The notes: a model not told the origin generated them from the sequence alone. A stretch of 57,310 nt of DNA from an uncultured Planktomarina sp. (GCA_905182535.1 CAJJBZ010000009.1:1-57310), one strand, 5' to 3'. Shown: positions 1 through 9,923, counted from the first letter of the stretch. Numbers and translations are program-made.

Positions 1-608
1 TAAGGTTGCGAATTCGGCTGCAAGCTCAGGAGGTGCCACGCCAAAAAATACATCGAGATGCGGTGCGCCATACCAGTTGTGGTACGCGCATGATCGCAAT
101 GCCACCTAAGGGCAGGTAGCTGCGGCCAAACGCGATAAGCCCTATACCAGAGGCTGTCGCCACAATCGTACCAAGCCACCACATTTGCCGTGGTCCAATC
201 TCTGCGGCGATCGTGCCGGGCAGCTCAGGTGGTAGGCCAATGGCTGGTGCCATTTGCACGGCAATGAAACCGCACAAGCCCCAAATAATCCCTGACGTGC
301 TGAGGTGGTGATGCCTTTCAGCGCTGCATAGGCGATCATGCGCAGCAAGAATAGGCCATATCCAGGTATAGGTTACGATGTTAAACGCGACTGTCATCGA
401 GTGACGGCCCCAATCCGATCCCTAGGCCTGGTACGCCTCGGTCACTTTGAGGAGATCCATCCGCTGTCCAAAGTGAAGCCGTGCGCCGGATTCATACAGC
501 TCTCCTTCTAGTAAGAGCTGGAACAACAAACATGAATTGCAACAAAGCGGCTATCAGCCCTGCTACAATGCCCGCGCAAATCGCGCTGACAAAAAGATTT
601 TTAACCAT
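1..608 (-). pseudogene. cbtA: cbtA-type cobalt transporter, decayed, runs off the left edge
   Basis: Remnant of the CbtA membrane subunit of a B12-regulated cobalt uptake system. The start is the ATG at 608, 3 bases after the cbtB stop. The opening (MVKNLFVSAICAGIVAG...) breaks frame at about base 510, continues in another frame as LLEGELYESGARLHFGQ, meets an in-frame TAG near 425, then resumes with MTVAFNIVTYT, switches frame around MIAYAALKG and back to TSGIIWGLCGF. The conserved GLPPELPG and ARQ-WWLGT-like block (here GPRQMWWLGT) is clear. A last shift near base 85 gives YGAPHLDVFFGVAPPEL, the usual family C-terminus. At least four frame changes plus a nonsense codon in about 600 bases argue for a real pseudogene, although the window also has sequence errors. 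Identification comes from remembered family motifs. Confidence 0.75.
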
Positions 609-611
609 GTT

Positions 612-783
612 TTAGTGGCAGGGAAAAGCCATCGCGTGGCGTTGGTCATGGGCTGCGTCATGCAAGGCTGTCGCTTGCGCGTACCCAGATGCAAACAACA
701 ATGCCAACCCTGTGATGAAGGTAACTGCAATACCAGCGGTGGCCGGCGTTGAAACTTGCAATTACTTTTGTTTTAGTCGTCAT
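612..783 (-). pseudogene. cbtB: cbtB-type cobalt transporter small subunit, one frame break
   Basis: Small one-helix subunit that accompanies CbtA. The ATG at 783 follows an AGGAGA ribosome site and begins MTTKTKVIASFNAG. After a frame shift near 730-745 the product continues as a membrane helix (GIAVTFITGLALLFASGYAQ) and ends with the typical His-bearing tail HDAAHDQRHAMAFPCH before a TAA at 612-614. The total length is 172 bases, which is 57 codons plus one base, so a single extra base (or two missing) explains the break. Alone it could be a sequence error, but its partner cbtA is clearly degraded, so I list it as a pseudogene with reserve. It lies 43 bases below the cobalamin riboswitch and is presumably controlled by it. 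Confidence 0.7.
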
Positions 784-826
784 AATTCTATCTCCTAAAC
801 CTGTCACACCCGACAGGGGGTTGGTA

Positions 827-991
827 CATTTTGCAGGCCGGTCTCCTGGCTGGTCGGCATGATGGTCTGTAACCTTCCCGGTTTCCCAGTGGTACATAAC
901 AGACCCAAACCGCTTACAGTCGCGGGGGCGGCTTTGGTTTTGGATCCCTGCATGGGTCACCCGCACCAAATTCCCGTTTCAGTTCTAAATG
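827..991 (-). promoter_or_regulatory. cobalamin (adenosylcobalamin) riboswitch
   Basis: Read on the minus strand this stretch holds the signature blocks of the B12 riboswitch in order: AAACGGGAA followed by GGTGCGGGTGACCCATGCAGGGATCC, split here around 940-980; the B12-box core GCCGCCCCCGCGACTGTAAG near 918-937; CCACTGGG and AAACCGGGAAGG around 875-895; and GCCGACCAGCCAGGAGACC followed by GGCCTGC near 831-860. CATTT at 987-991 can pair with AAATG at 827-831 to close the P1 stem. It sits directly upstream of cbtB/cbtA. B12 riboswitches of this class shut off cobalt or B12 uptake and synthesis genes when the cofactor is plentiful. No B12 riboswitch is evident ahead of the other cob genes in the window. 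Confidence 0.93.
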
Positions 992-1314
992 CTTTGCATC
1001 CGACGAACACCTTACCCGACTATGTGTGTCCTGCCTGCGCCCAATCGTCAAGAACGTTTGCGACACCCAATTGCTGAGTATCGGCATTTAGAGGCTAAGG
1101 CCTGCTATTTTTTTAAGTGAGCTTTGAGGATGGCGTCAAATAGAAAGAAATATTTACTTCTGAACATTGGGATATCTAATAAAACTTCAGACATAACCTA
1201 AAGCCGCAACATATTGTGGATAATTGGTTTTAACACAGGATACGGGACCTCAGCGTTGACTCAACCCGCCTTGCTTCGTGCAAATTGCCGTTGATAGAAT
1301 CACGAGGTGAAGCG
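992..1314. other. intergenic region between the riboswitch and smc
   Basis: About 320 bases without a convincing gene. It must contain the minus-strand promoter for the riboswitch leader and the plus-strand promoter for smc. The part from 1130 to 1250 is AT-rich. A GAGGTG ribosome site near 1305 decides the GTG start of smc. I see no RNA gene, repeat or strong terminator here. Confidence 0.5.
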
Positions 1315-4300
1315 GTGCGGTTTTCTAAATTACGATTGAATGGGTTCAAAAGCTTTGTGGACCCTACGGATCTGATTATTGCGGATGGGTTGACCGGTGT
1401 TGTAGGGCCAAACGGCTGCGGCAAGTCGAACCTGCTTGAAGCTTTGCGTTGGGTCATGGGAGAAAACCGGCCCACTGCGATGCGCGGCGGCGGTATGGAA
1501 GATGTGATCTTCGCAGGCACCGCCACCCGGCCAGCCCGAAATTTTGCCGAAGTCAGCCTGCAAATTGACAATACCACACGGCTTGCACCTGCCGCGTTCA
1601 ATGAAAGTGATCTGCTGGACGTGGTGCGCCGGATCACCCGCGATATTGGCTCCGCCTACAAAGCCAACAGCAAAGATGTGCGCGCTCGCGATGTCCAAAT
1701 GTTGTTTGCAGATGCCAGCACCGGTGCGCATTCTCCGGCCTTGGTACGTCAGGGTCAGATCTTCGAATTGATCAATGCCAAACCCAAAGCGCGGCGTCGC
1801 ATTTTGGAAGAAGCGGCAGGGATCTCTGGGCTCTATGCGCGGCGACATGAAGCGGAGCTGAAATTGCGAGGTGCTGAAACCAACCTGTTGCGGGTGGATG
1901 ATGTGATCGAGCAATTGGGCAATCAACTGTCGCAACTGGCCCGGCAGGCCAAACAAGCCGCGCGGTATAAAGAATTAGGGGCCAGCCTGCGCTTGGCTGA
2001 GGGATTGCTTCTCTATCGCCGGTGGAAAGAAGCCGATGAGGCCCGCTTCACTGCTGAGGAAGCATTAAGGGCCGGGACTGTGACTGCAGCACAGGCAGAA
2101 ACCGCTGTGCAAAAAGCCATAAAGGCCCGCGAAATTTGTGAAGCAGCCTTGCCAGCCTCTGCGCGACGAAGAGGCCATTGCGAATGCAGTCTTGCAGCGG
2201 TTGAACGTGCAAAAAGACACGCTTGGTGATCAAGAAAGACGTGCAGAAGACACAATCCGCACGCTGCAACAGCGCATTGCGCAGCTGTCTGTGGACATGG
2301 AGCGTGAAGAGAACCTTAACAAAGATGCCGGTGAAACCATTGCGCGGTTGCGTGCTGAGGCGACGGACCTCGATGCGGCGGGGGCAAGTCATGCTCAAAA
2401 GGTTCAAAAAGCAGGTGGTGAGGCCTCGGAATCGGCGGCAGTGTTGCACAACCGTGAATCGCAATTGTCGGAGATCACCGAGGATGTGGCCCGCTTGGCC
2501 GCAAGCCATCAATCCGCCGAACGCTTTGTTGAGGACGCCCAAAAACGCCTATCTAAGTCTGAAACAGATGAGACCGCAGCCAACTCGGCCGTGACACAAG
2601 CGCAGTCACAAGCCAACGGCGCAGCCACTGCTTTTGAAAAAGCCAGCCAAGATGAGGCCACTGCGATCAGGACTGTGGCTGAGGCTGAAACCGCATTGGC
2701 CAAAGCTGAAGCGGAACGCGCAGAGTGCCAAGCCCAAGAGACCGTGGCCCGCGGCGCACGCGCCGAAGCCGATGGGGTAGTCAATGCTTTGCAGGCAGAA
2801 GTCTCGGCATTGGCAAAACTGGTTGAACGTGATCGTGCGCAAGGCGATCAGGTCTTAGATCAAGTGGATGTAAAAACGGGCTATGAAAAGGCACTGGGCG
2901 CGGCTTTGGCGGATGATCTTAAGGCGCCTGCAGTGAGTGTGGACGGCCTGTCTGGCTGGGCTGAACTGGCGAGCTATGATTGGGCGCCTGCCTTGCCAGA
3001 CGGGATTGAAAGCTTTGGTCAATATGTGACTGTACCGGGGGTTTTGAATCGTCGGATTGCTCAAGTGGGGCTTGTCACAGCGGCTGAAGGGCCGCGGCTA
3101 CATGCGGTGCTTTTGCCCGGTCAACGATTGGTGAGCCTTGAGGGTGATTTATGGCGCTGGGATGGGTTTCGCGCTCAGGCCAAAGATGCACCATCTGCGG
3201 CGGCTTTGGCTTTGGAGCAGCGCAACCGGCTGCAGGCTTTGCAGCAAGAGTTGAGTTCCGCGCAGGCCATATCAGAAGTCGCGCAGTCTGCGCATCAAAC
3301 CTTGGTGGTGCAGATGCAGTCTTTGGCTAAAGCTGATCAAGAGGCTCGTGAGGCCAGACGTGCCGCTGACGGGATGATGGCCGATGCTGGGCGTGCGGTG
3401 TCGCGCGCCGAAGCGGAACGCAATTTGGCGGGCGGGCGTGTCGAGGCGCTTGCGCTTGCAGTGACACGCCACGGCGAAGACGCTGCAGAAGCGCGGGTGC
3501 AACTGCGAGAAGCGCGAACTAATGTCGATGGCTTGGAAGATCTTGCTGCTGCGCGCGCCAGGGTTGAGGATGTGAAACTCACCGTTGAGGCTAGCCGGGT
3601 GACTATGATGAGCCGCCGTGCAGCCCATGATGAAGTACGCCGTGAAGGTGAAGCGCGTGACAAGAGAATAGCGGTTGTGACCAAGGATATAGACAGCTGG
3701 GCAGAACGGTTGGGCAATGCTAAAACGCGGGCTGAGGAGTTGATGCTCCGCCACACAAAAGCCGAAGTTGATTTGGGCGCTGCTATTGCTGAACCGGATC
3801 AGATTCGCGCTCAGCGCGCCGAAATAATGCAAGCCTTGGAAGAGGCTGAAGGCCGGCGCAAATCGGCTGCGGATAATTTAGCTTTGGGCGAGACACATTT
3901 GCGTAACGCCGCAGATGCGGAACGCAACGCCGCGCGTCTGGCCTCCGAAAGCCGTGAAACTCGTGCCCGTGCTGAAGCGCGCGCCGAGGCGGCTGTTGAA
4001 GCCGTCGCATTTGCGGAAGATCGCATCCGCGGAGAGCTGGAAACGGAACCGCAAACCTTGTTGGAGCAGTTGGAGATTGATCCTCTGAAAATGCCTCCGG
4101 CAGAACAGGTTGAGGCCGAAGTGGCACGCTTGCGCCGGCAGCGCGATGCGCTGGGGGCCGTCAACTTGCGGGCGGAAGAAGATTCTTGTGAGGTTCAGGA
4201 GGAATTTGACAGCCTCTCTAAGGAGAAAGCTGATCTGGAAGAGGCAATTAAAACTCTGCGTGGGGGGATTGCCAGCCTTAACAAAGAAGGTCGCGAGCGC

Positions 4301-4771
4301 TTGCTGACCGCCTTTGACGAAGTGAATCGAAACTTTGGTACCCTGTTTTCACATTTATTCGGTGGAGGTGAGGCCAATCTGGTGCTGGTCGAGAGCGATG
4401 ATCCGCTGGACGCTGGGCTTGAAATTCTGTGCCAACCGCCGGGCAAAAAATTGTCGACCCTCAGCCTCTTGTCAGGTGGTGAGCAAACATTGACCTCAAT
4501 GGCGTTGATCTTTGCGGTATTTTTGGCAAACCCCGCACCAATTTGTGTTTTGGACGAAGTTGATGCGCCCTTGGATGATGCCAATGTGACGCGTTTTTGT
4601 GATTTGCTCGATGAGATGACCCGTCGCACTGATACGCGGTTTTTGATCATCACCCACCATGCTGTGACCATGGCGCGAATGGATCGGTTGTTTGGTGTGA
4701 CCATGGCGGAGCAGGGCGTTAGCCAATTGGTGTCAGTGGATCTCAAAAAGGCAGAGCAACTGGTGGCGTGA
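1315..4771 (+). CDS. smc: chromosome segregation ATPase Smc (frame break near 2150)
   Basis: Structural maintenance of chromosomes protein, the condensin-like ATPase that with ScpA/ScpB compacts and separates sister chromosomes. The GTG start gives [14 protein letters not shown], the classic N-terminus. Walker A is [14 protein letters not shown] at about residues 32-45, followed by long coiled coils. A hinge lies around bases 2850-3200 and a second coiled coil after it. The C-terminal ATPase head carries the signature [16 protein letters not shown] and Walker [14 protein letters not shown]. The reading frame breaks near 2148-2156: one frame ends in off-register residues and the next begins [16 protein letters not shown]. 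Total length is 1,152 codons plus one base, so one extra base restores a normal protein of about 1,151 residues. I treat the gene as functional with a sequence error. Confidence 0.93.
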
Positions 4772-4783
4772 TCTTTGCCCTGA

Positions 4784-5953
4784 TTAAAGGCGGTTAAGCA
4801 GCTCTGGCGTTGGCCAGGCGTCAGACGGCAGGCCCAGCCTGCTTTGCTCAGCTTGCACCGCAGCACGGGTTTTTGAGCCCAAAATACCATCAACTTTACC
4901 CACATCATGGCCTCGCCCGACCAGCTTTCTTTGCAGATCCTTCATCTGAGTCCCATCTAGGCCTTGATCGGGGATACGCGCATCATATGCAGGCTCACCG
5001 GCCAAAAGCGTCGCGAAATAAGCGGCTGTGGTCACATAAACCAAACTTTGGTTCCATTCAAAGTAAACGCTAAAATTAGGATAGGCTAGAAATGCTGGGC
5101 CGTTGTGGCCAACGGGCAGTAAAACTGAGGCTTCGCCCACCTTGTCGTGCAGCGCCCCATCGCGCGCCGCGATACCGAGGGATTTCCAGCGGGCCACAGA
5201 GTAGGCCTTATCAAGACCTGTCATCGACCAATCTAAATTGGCCGGTAGTTCAATTTCTTGCAACCAAGGCGCATTGGCCTGCCACCCCAACCGATTGAGC
5301 ATATGGCCGCCACTCATCAGCGCATCTGGCGCAGAGTTTTGCAAATCAACCTGGCGATCACCGTCGCCATCTGTGCCGCTTTCAAGGATATCTTTGGGCA
5401 GCATTTGGATCATGCCTATTTCACCAGCCCAAGCCCCTTGGGTGAGGGCTGGATCAAACTCCCCTCGCTTGAACAGCTCAAGTGCCGCGAAGATTTGGGG
5501 GCGAAATAGCTCTGGTCGGCGGCAATCATGGGCCAAAGTGACAAGCGAGTTCAGCGTGTTGAAATTGCCTTGATTGGCTCCAAAGTCGGTTTCAAAGGCC
5601 CAAAATGCAAGCAACACCCCCGATGGAATGCCAAATTTTTGCTCAACCTTTTGGAAGGCTAGAGCATATTTTTCAGCGTTTTTCGCTGCGTGGGTGAGTC
5701 GATTTTGTGAAATTAGAGCGTTAGAAAAGGCTATGAAGTCTTTTTGAAATACGCCTTGGCTGCGATCTGCTCTTAAGACTTTTGGGTCTTGGCTAACCTG
5801 ATCAAAAAAGCTGTTTACCAAGGTGCTTCGATATCCCAAGGTGCGGGCGTCTTGTCTCAGCCCAGTCACAAACTGGTCAAACTTGCCGCCGCAATTTGCG
5901 GTCGCAGCGGTGGTAAAACAGGTGATTGCCAAGGTGAGCAAAAGGCGGCCCAT
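4784..5953 (-). CDS. lytic murein transglycosylase with peptidoglycan-binding domain
   Basis: Periplasmic enzyme of the MltB/SltB family that cleaves glycan strands of peptidoglycan to 1,6-anhydro products. A signal peptide (MGRLLLTLAITCFTTAATA) is followed by the SLT_2-type catalytic domain. The catalytic glutamate lies in AFWAFETDFG, and GEIGMIQMLPKDI is the conserved downstream motif. The last 60 residues form a peptidoglycan-binding repeat (DLQRKLVGRGHDVGKVDGILGS and on). The ATG at 5953 is preferred over a TTG one codon earlier. About 389 residues, normal length. It converges on smc with only 12 bases between the stops. Confidence 0.88.
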   Translation of the reverse strand: MGRLLLTLAITCFTTAATANCGGKFDQFVTGLRQDARTLGYRSTLVNSFFDQVSQDPKVLRADRSQGVFQKDFIAFSNALISQNRLTHAAKNAEKYALAFQKVEQKFGIPSGVLLAFWAFETDFGANQGNFNTLNSLVTLAHDCRRPELFRPQIFAALELFKRGEFDPALTQGAWAGEIGMIQMLPKDILESGTDGDGDRQVDLQNSAPDALMSGGHMLNRLGWQANAPWLQEIELPANLDWSMTGLDKAYSVARWKSLGIAARDGALHDKVGEASVLLPVGHNGPAFLAYPNFSVYFEWNQSLVYVTTAAYFATLLAGEPAYDARIPDQGLDGTQMKDLQRKLVGRGHDVGKVDGILGSKTRAAVQAEQSRLGLPSDAWPTPELLNRL

Positions 5954-5994
5954 CAAAATTCCCCGATATCAATATTTGGTGTTTATGGCCCGTT

Positions 5995-6900
5995 TCAGAG
6001 CAAACACACAAGGGTGAAGCTGAGTGCAAGCGCCAACATGCCGGACCAGGTGACCCATAAGACACTGATGGACTTGTCTATTTCTACTGGACCGATGTCT
6101 TTTCGACCTGAGGCATTTACCCAAGCAAACTCCTGCATCTGGCCCTCATAGCTGCGGGGTCCCGACAGGCTGATTCCCAAGGCATAGGCCATTGCCGCTT
6201 CTGGCCAGCCTGCATTCGGGGAGCGGTGCAGCTTTGCATCTTGGGTGAGGGTGCGCCAAGGTGTTGCACAGCCTGTTAGCAGCCAAATCCCAAAGGCGGA
6301 AAGGCGGGCTGGAATCCAATTGACCAGATCATCTAAGCGCGCTGCGGCCCAGCCAAAGTTGATATAGGTCTCGTTTTTGTGGCCGATCATACTGTCTGCT
6401 GTGTTGATAGCCTTGTAGATGATCAAGCCGGGCAGGCCTGCAATTGCAAACCAAAATACCGGGGCGACGATGCCATCGGAGAAATTTTCAGCCGCGCTTT
6501 CAATGGCGCCGCGTGCAACTTGCGTTTCATCCATCGTCGCCGTGTCGCGCCCCACAATCATGGCCACGCTGCGGCGACCTGCTGAGAGGGACAGGCGCAG
6601 TGATTGCGCGACGTCTTGCACATGTTGCACAAGCGATTTTTGGGCCAGTAAAATCGCGGCCAGAATGATTTCAACCAAGGGCCCCAATAGGGCAAGTCCT
6701 GCGCCCAAAACTCCAGCCCCAATCACGAGGCCCACCACCAAGATGATGCCTTTGACTGTTTGCCCCGGGGCATGGTTCAGCCAGTGGCTTGCTTTGGCGA
6801 TGACATTGCCAATGGCCACCGCAGGATGCGGCATCCGTGACCAAAGCCAACGTGGCTCACCCAACAGCGCGTCTAAAATGAGAGCAAGGACGAGGGTCAA
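5995..6900 (-). CDS. cobD: adenosylcobinamide-phosphate synthase CobD/CbiB
   Basis: Integral membrane enzyme that joins aminopropanol phosphate (or aminopropanol) to adenosylcobyric acid to give adenosylcobinamide phosphate. The N-terminal block ILDALLGEPRWLWSRMPHP, then AIGN, is the family hallmark. Several hydrophobic segments follow, as does the conserved AAENFSDGIVAPVFWFAI loop and later YKAINTADSMIGHKNETY. At 301 residues the length is typical. Its ATG overlaps the stop of cobC by four bases (ATGA), so the two are translationally coupled. That makes sense because CobC supplies the aminopropanol phosphate substrate. Last gene of the minus-strand DUF1636-cobC-cobD operon. Confidence 0.93.
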   Translation of the reverse strand: MTLVLALILDALLGEPRWLWSRMPHPAVAIGNVIAKASHWLNHAPGQTVKGIILVVGLVIGAGVLGAGLALLGPLVEIILAAILLAQKSLVQHVQDVAQSLRLSLSAGRRSVAMIVGRDTATMDETQVARGAIESAAENFSDGIVAPVFWFAIAGLPGLIIYKAINTADSMIGHKNETYINFGWAAARLDDLVNWIPARLSAFGIWLLTGCATPWRTLTQDAKLHRSPNAGWPEAAMAYALGISLSGPRSYEGQMQEFAWVNASGRKDIGPVEIDKSISVLWVTWSGMLALALSFTLVCLL

Positions 6901-7838
6901 AGGGCAGCCTCTAGCTGATACCAGTCAGATTTTGGTGGCAAGCCGAGCCGGATCCATCTGTCACTATAAGGGAAAATACGAGTCCAAATATGGGATTTGG
7001 CCAGTTGATGCTGAAGGTCATGCGCATTGGCCACATCATAGGTGCGGAACAATGTGCAGTCACCCATCGGTCGTGCTCCTATTCCATCCATGATCTGGTC
7101 TAAGCGGATGGCGTCTTGCGCCAAGCCGCGACGTGTCTGCTCGGCCCAATCTTGATCTTTAAGGGCCACAGCTCCCACCCTGAGAGCCGTGCCTGAGACG
7201 GGCCAAGGCCCTAACCTCTGGCGCAGAGCGTCGATCAGCTCAGGGTCGCCAATTGCAAAGCCAAGTCGTAACCCCGCAAGGCCCCAGAATTTTCCGAAGC
7301 TCTTGAGCAGGATATGGCCTGGCAGTGACGCCTTGGCCATATGGCTTTGCGCGGGGGCGGTGTCGCAAAAACTTTCGTCGATTACTGTCAGCGCGGAGGG
7401 CGCAATTTGGGCTTCAAACGCTCCGGTGGGGTTGTTGGGGTGCACAACGACCCGTGCTTGTGGCGCGGTCGCATCCTCTTGTGGGTCCCAGCCGTGAAAA
7501 CGAAAGGCGGCTGCATGTTCATTATAGGTGCGCAGGGCAATCTCGACACGGCCCGCTGGGCGCAGCGACGGGATCTGAGCGATGGCTGAGGAACAGCCCG
7601 GCACGGCCAAGACATCGGCAGATTCGGGCACATTCCAAAAGTGCCGCGCGGTGGCGCATAGATCTGCATCAGCGCCATGATCCGGCAGGGCAGTCCAATC
7701 GGAGAATGCAAAGTTGGGAATCGGATAGGGCTGTGGGTTTATCCCGGTGGATAGATCAAGCCAGGTGGAGCGCTCGCCGCCATACCTTGCGGCTGCTGCA
7801 TCCAATCCGCCCCCATGGTCACGCTCATTGCCTGTCAT
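6897..7838 (-). CDS. cobC: threonine-phosphate decarboxylase CobC
   Basis: PLP-dependent fold-type I enzyme that decarboxylates L-threonine O-3-phosphate to aminopropanol phosphate for the nucleotide loop of B12. The ATG at 7838 gives MTGNERDHGGGLDAAAARYG, with the usual DHGG opening; STGINPQPYP follows. The pyridoxal-binding lysine lies in LLKSFGKFWGLAGLRLGF. VVVHPNNPTGAF is the PLP-site asparagine motif. A longer open frame continues upstream to 8054, but that stretch encodes the DUF1636 protein in another frame and is not part of CobC. About 313 residues. It overlaps the upstream gene by one base (TGATG) and cobD by four. Confidence 0.92.
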   Translation of the reverse strand: MTGNERDHGGGLDAAAARYGGERSTWLDLSTGINPQPYPIPNFAFSDWTALPDHGADADLCATARHFWNVPESADVLAVPGCSSAIAQIPSLRPAGRVEIALRTYNEHAAAFRFHGWDPQEDATAPQARVVVHPNNPTGAFEAQIAPSALTVIDESFCDTAPAQSHMAKASLPGHILLKSFGKFWGLAGLRLGFAIGDPELIDALRQRLGPWPVSGTALRVGAVALKDQDWAEQTRRGLAQDAIRLDQIMDGIGARPMGDCTLFRTYDVANAHDLQHQLAKSHIWTRIFPYSDRWIRLGLPPKSDWYQLEAAL

Positions 7839-8211
7839 CAGTCCAGATCCGGAAGTGGGGCCATGCGGGTGGTGAAATGACCTTTCACCCCTTGAGGCCA
7901 TTGCCGGTAGGGCACTTGACCGTTCTCGGACTCCCTTGATGCAGGGCGGCATATTGCACAATGGCTTTGGCGTTTTCGGCTGTTGGTTCGAATGTGCCGA
8001 GCACATAGGCCAACTTTCCGGGTCCTTGCACTGCCACATTGCAGGCGCGCGCACAGCCCATCATACACGACACCCGGCGGGTCTTGACCCCGGCCGCTTC
8101 AGCGCGCGATTCTATGAGGCCAGCCAAGATTTCACCATCAGTCAGGGGCTGCGCCACTGGGTCCCAGTTTTCGCGTTTGCAGGTGTCACAAATGGTTATC
8201 CAAGATGTCAT
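7838..8211 (-). CDS. DUF1636 family protein, B12-associated (frame break near 7930)
   Basis: Small Cys-containing protein of unknown function often found in B12 loci. The start MTSWITICDTCKRENW has a CxxC motif; a second set of cysteines sits in RRVSCMMGCARACNVAVQG, reminiscent of a metal or Fe-S site. The frame breaks near 7926-7940: after YAALHQGS the other frame gives GQVPYRQWPQGVKGHF, then TTRMAPLPDLD to the stop at 7838. Length is 124 codons plus two bases, consistent with one missing base. The Cys arrangement resembles thioredoxin-like [2Fe-2S] ferredoxins; the function is not known. First gene of the operon with cobC and cobD. Confidence 0.8.
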
Positions 8212-8369
8212 AGAGTACTCCGGTTATCTGCCAGCTCTTGGCGGATTGTTGCATTGGGTGCAAGAAAAACTCAAGTAGTCTTGGTTTAATTAATGAAATG
8301 TTAATCAATTTTGACGAAAAGTTAAGGACCCATCTGTTGTAAACTGAGTAATGAGTTTTGGAGTATTAT

Positions 8370-8778
8370 ATGTCTGTATTGTTTGTAGAGAGTGATCTTC
8401 GGCGTGCGAAGATTTGGACTACCAAATTAACCCAGTTGAGGATTAGGGTGGTCCAGGCATAGTCCCATCAAACAGCCCTTCACGCATTGGTATTACTAAA
8501 ATTTGATGTCATTGCCTTAAATCGCGGCCTTAGGGGAGACGGTGTGATGGTCCCGGCGAATTAGGGCGCCTATCGCTGGCTGAAGACCCGGATCATACTT
8601 CTGACGCCGGTGGGTACAATCCGCGATGGGTCATTGTTTAACTATTCCCAATGTCTGCGCCTGCGTGCCAGCGGCGATTGGGGCTGAAGGTTTGGCGATC
8701 CTAATTGATCATTACAGTAAGTGACGCCGAGATGGCGCGGCGTTCGCCTATCTCGATGCCGTTTATGAAGCCGATTAA
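8370..8778 (+). pseudogene. receiver-domain (response-regulator-like) pseudogene
   Basis: Starting at ATG 8370 the frame reads MSVLFVESDLRRAKIWTTKL and meets TAG at 8460. It continues in the same frame as HQTALHALVLLKFDVIALNR, another TAG at 8562, then YRWLKTRIILLTPVGTIRDG and SLFNY. A one-base shift near 8650 leads to NVCACVPAAIGAEGLAILID, a TGA at 8722, and DGAAFAYLDAVYEAD ending at 8778. The layout (VLFVES opening, a DVIALN block where the phosphorylated Asp would sit, IILLTP strand) looks like a CheY-type receiver domain. Three in-frame stops plus a shift make it a genuine relic. The true partner kinase is unknown. Confidence 0.6.
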
Positions 8779-8790
8779 CGGCGAAAGGCT

Positions 8791-9768
8791 TTAGTTGCCT
8801 CTCCCATGACGCAGGTGCCAGTCCAAAATAGGGTTGATCGGGATGATCCGATTTGGATTTATAGTATCATGGCTGTAGTGATAATGGCGGATGATATGTT
8901 GCATATTCACCGTACCAGAGATGCCATCATATTGGTAAAGTTCACGGGTATAGGCCCACAGGTTGGGGTAATCTATGATGCGTTTTTGATTGCATTTAAA
9001 ATGCAGGTGATAGACGGAATCAAACCGCGCCAAGGTTGGAAAAAGCCTCCAATCGGCCTCAGTGAGCTGATCGCCCATCAGGTAGCGGTTGCTTGCCAGA
9101 CGATCTTCCAGCCAATCTAGAGTCTCGAACAAGGGCACGACGGCCGCATCATAGGCAGCCTGCGTCGTGGCAAATCCACAGCGGTAAACTCCATTGTTGA
9201 GCGTGTTATAGATGCGTTGATTAATCGGCTCTATGTCTATCTGAAGTTCTGGGGGGTAAAAGTCTAAATCATTGCCAGTCAAGCCGTTGAATGCAGAGTT
9301 GAACATGCGAATGATTTCAGAGCTTTCATTCGACACGATTGTGTTCTGCTGTTTGTCCCATAGGATGGGGACTGTCACCCGACCACTGATACTCGGGTCG
9401 GCACGCAAATAGATGTCTCGCACAAAGGGCAGGCCAAATTGACGGTCCCCCGTGGCGCCTGTATCAGCGGTTGCAAAGGTCCAGCCGTCGCTCAGCATAT
9501 CTGGATGCACCACGTCAAAGCTGATATGATCGGCAAGTTCTTTGATCTGGCGAAAAATCAGCGCGCGGTGTGCCCATGGGCAGGCATAGGATACATAAAG
9601 GTGGTAGCGGCTACTTTCAGCCTTGAAGCCGCCGGCACCACTGGGCCCGGCGCTTCCATCGGCAGTGATCCAATTGCGAAAGCTTGCGGTAGAGCGCTCA
9701 AAGGCTCCACCAGATTTTCCGGTGTCATACCAATCATCATGCCAAATGCCGTCTACCAATTGTCCCAT
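8791..9768 (-). CDS. yqjG: glutathionyl-hydroquinone reductase
   Basis: Xi-class glutathione transferase that uses glutathione to reduce glutathionyl-hydroquinones back to hydroquinones, a cytosolic detoxification step. The catalytic cysteine is in YHLYVSYACPWAHRAL at about residue 64. The remainder of the thioredoxin-like domain is VPILWDKQQNTIVSNESSEI (VP-cis-proline and ESSEI glutathione-binding motif). The all-helical C-terminal domain contains GDQLTEADWRLFPTL and RFDSVYHLHFKCNQKRI, both typical. 325 residues is the family length. Stands alone, divergent from the ArsR-type pseudogene. Confidence 0.92.
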   Translation of the reverse strand: MGQLVDGIWHDDWYDTGKSGGAFERSTASFRNWITADGSAGPSGAGGFKAESSRYHLYVSYACPWAHRALIFRQIKELADHISFDVVHPDMLSDGWTFATADTGATGDRQFGLPFVRDIYLRADPSISGRVTVPILWDKQQNTIVSNESSEIIRMFNSAFNGLTGNDLDFYPPELQIDIEPINQRIYNTLNNGVYRCGFATTQAAYDAAVVPLFETLDWLEDRLASNRYLMGDQLTEADWRLFPTLARFDSVYHLHFKCNQKRIIDYPNLWAYTRELYQYDGISGTVNMQHIIRHYHYSHDTINPNRIIPINPILDWHLRHGRGN

Positions 9769-9923
9769 GGAAATTTCCTACTGTGATGCTTGAGTTTGGG
9801 CATCCTTACACGAGCTGCAAAGCTCTGCATAGAGATCGGGTTGGAAACGACGCGGTGGAAAAGATTATTGACAGAAGAATTTAAAACTACAAAACTAATT
9901 TTGTTGAATAAAGGCTGTGTGAC

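Noticed and set aside
1330..1956. Long minus-strand open frames opposite smc (also near 3272-3832)
   Set aside because: They follow codon-position bias of the smc gene on the other strand and show no family motifs.
7838..8054. 72-codon N-terminal extension of CobC
   Set aside because: The same bases encode the conserved DUF1636 protein in other frames, and the CobC family starts at the ATG at 7838.
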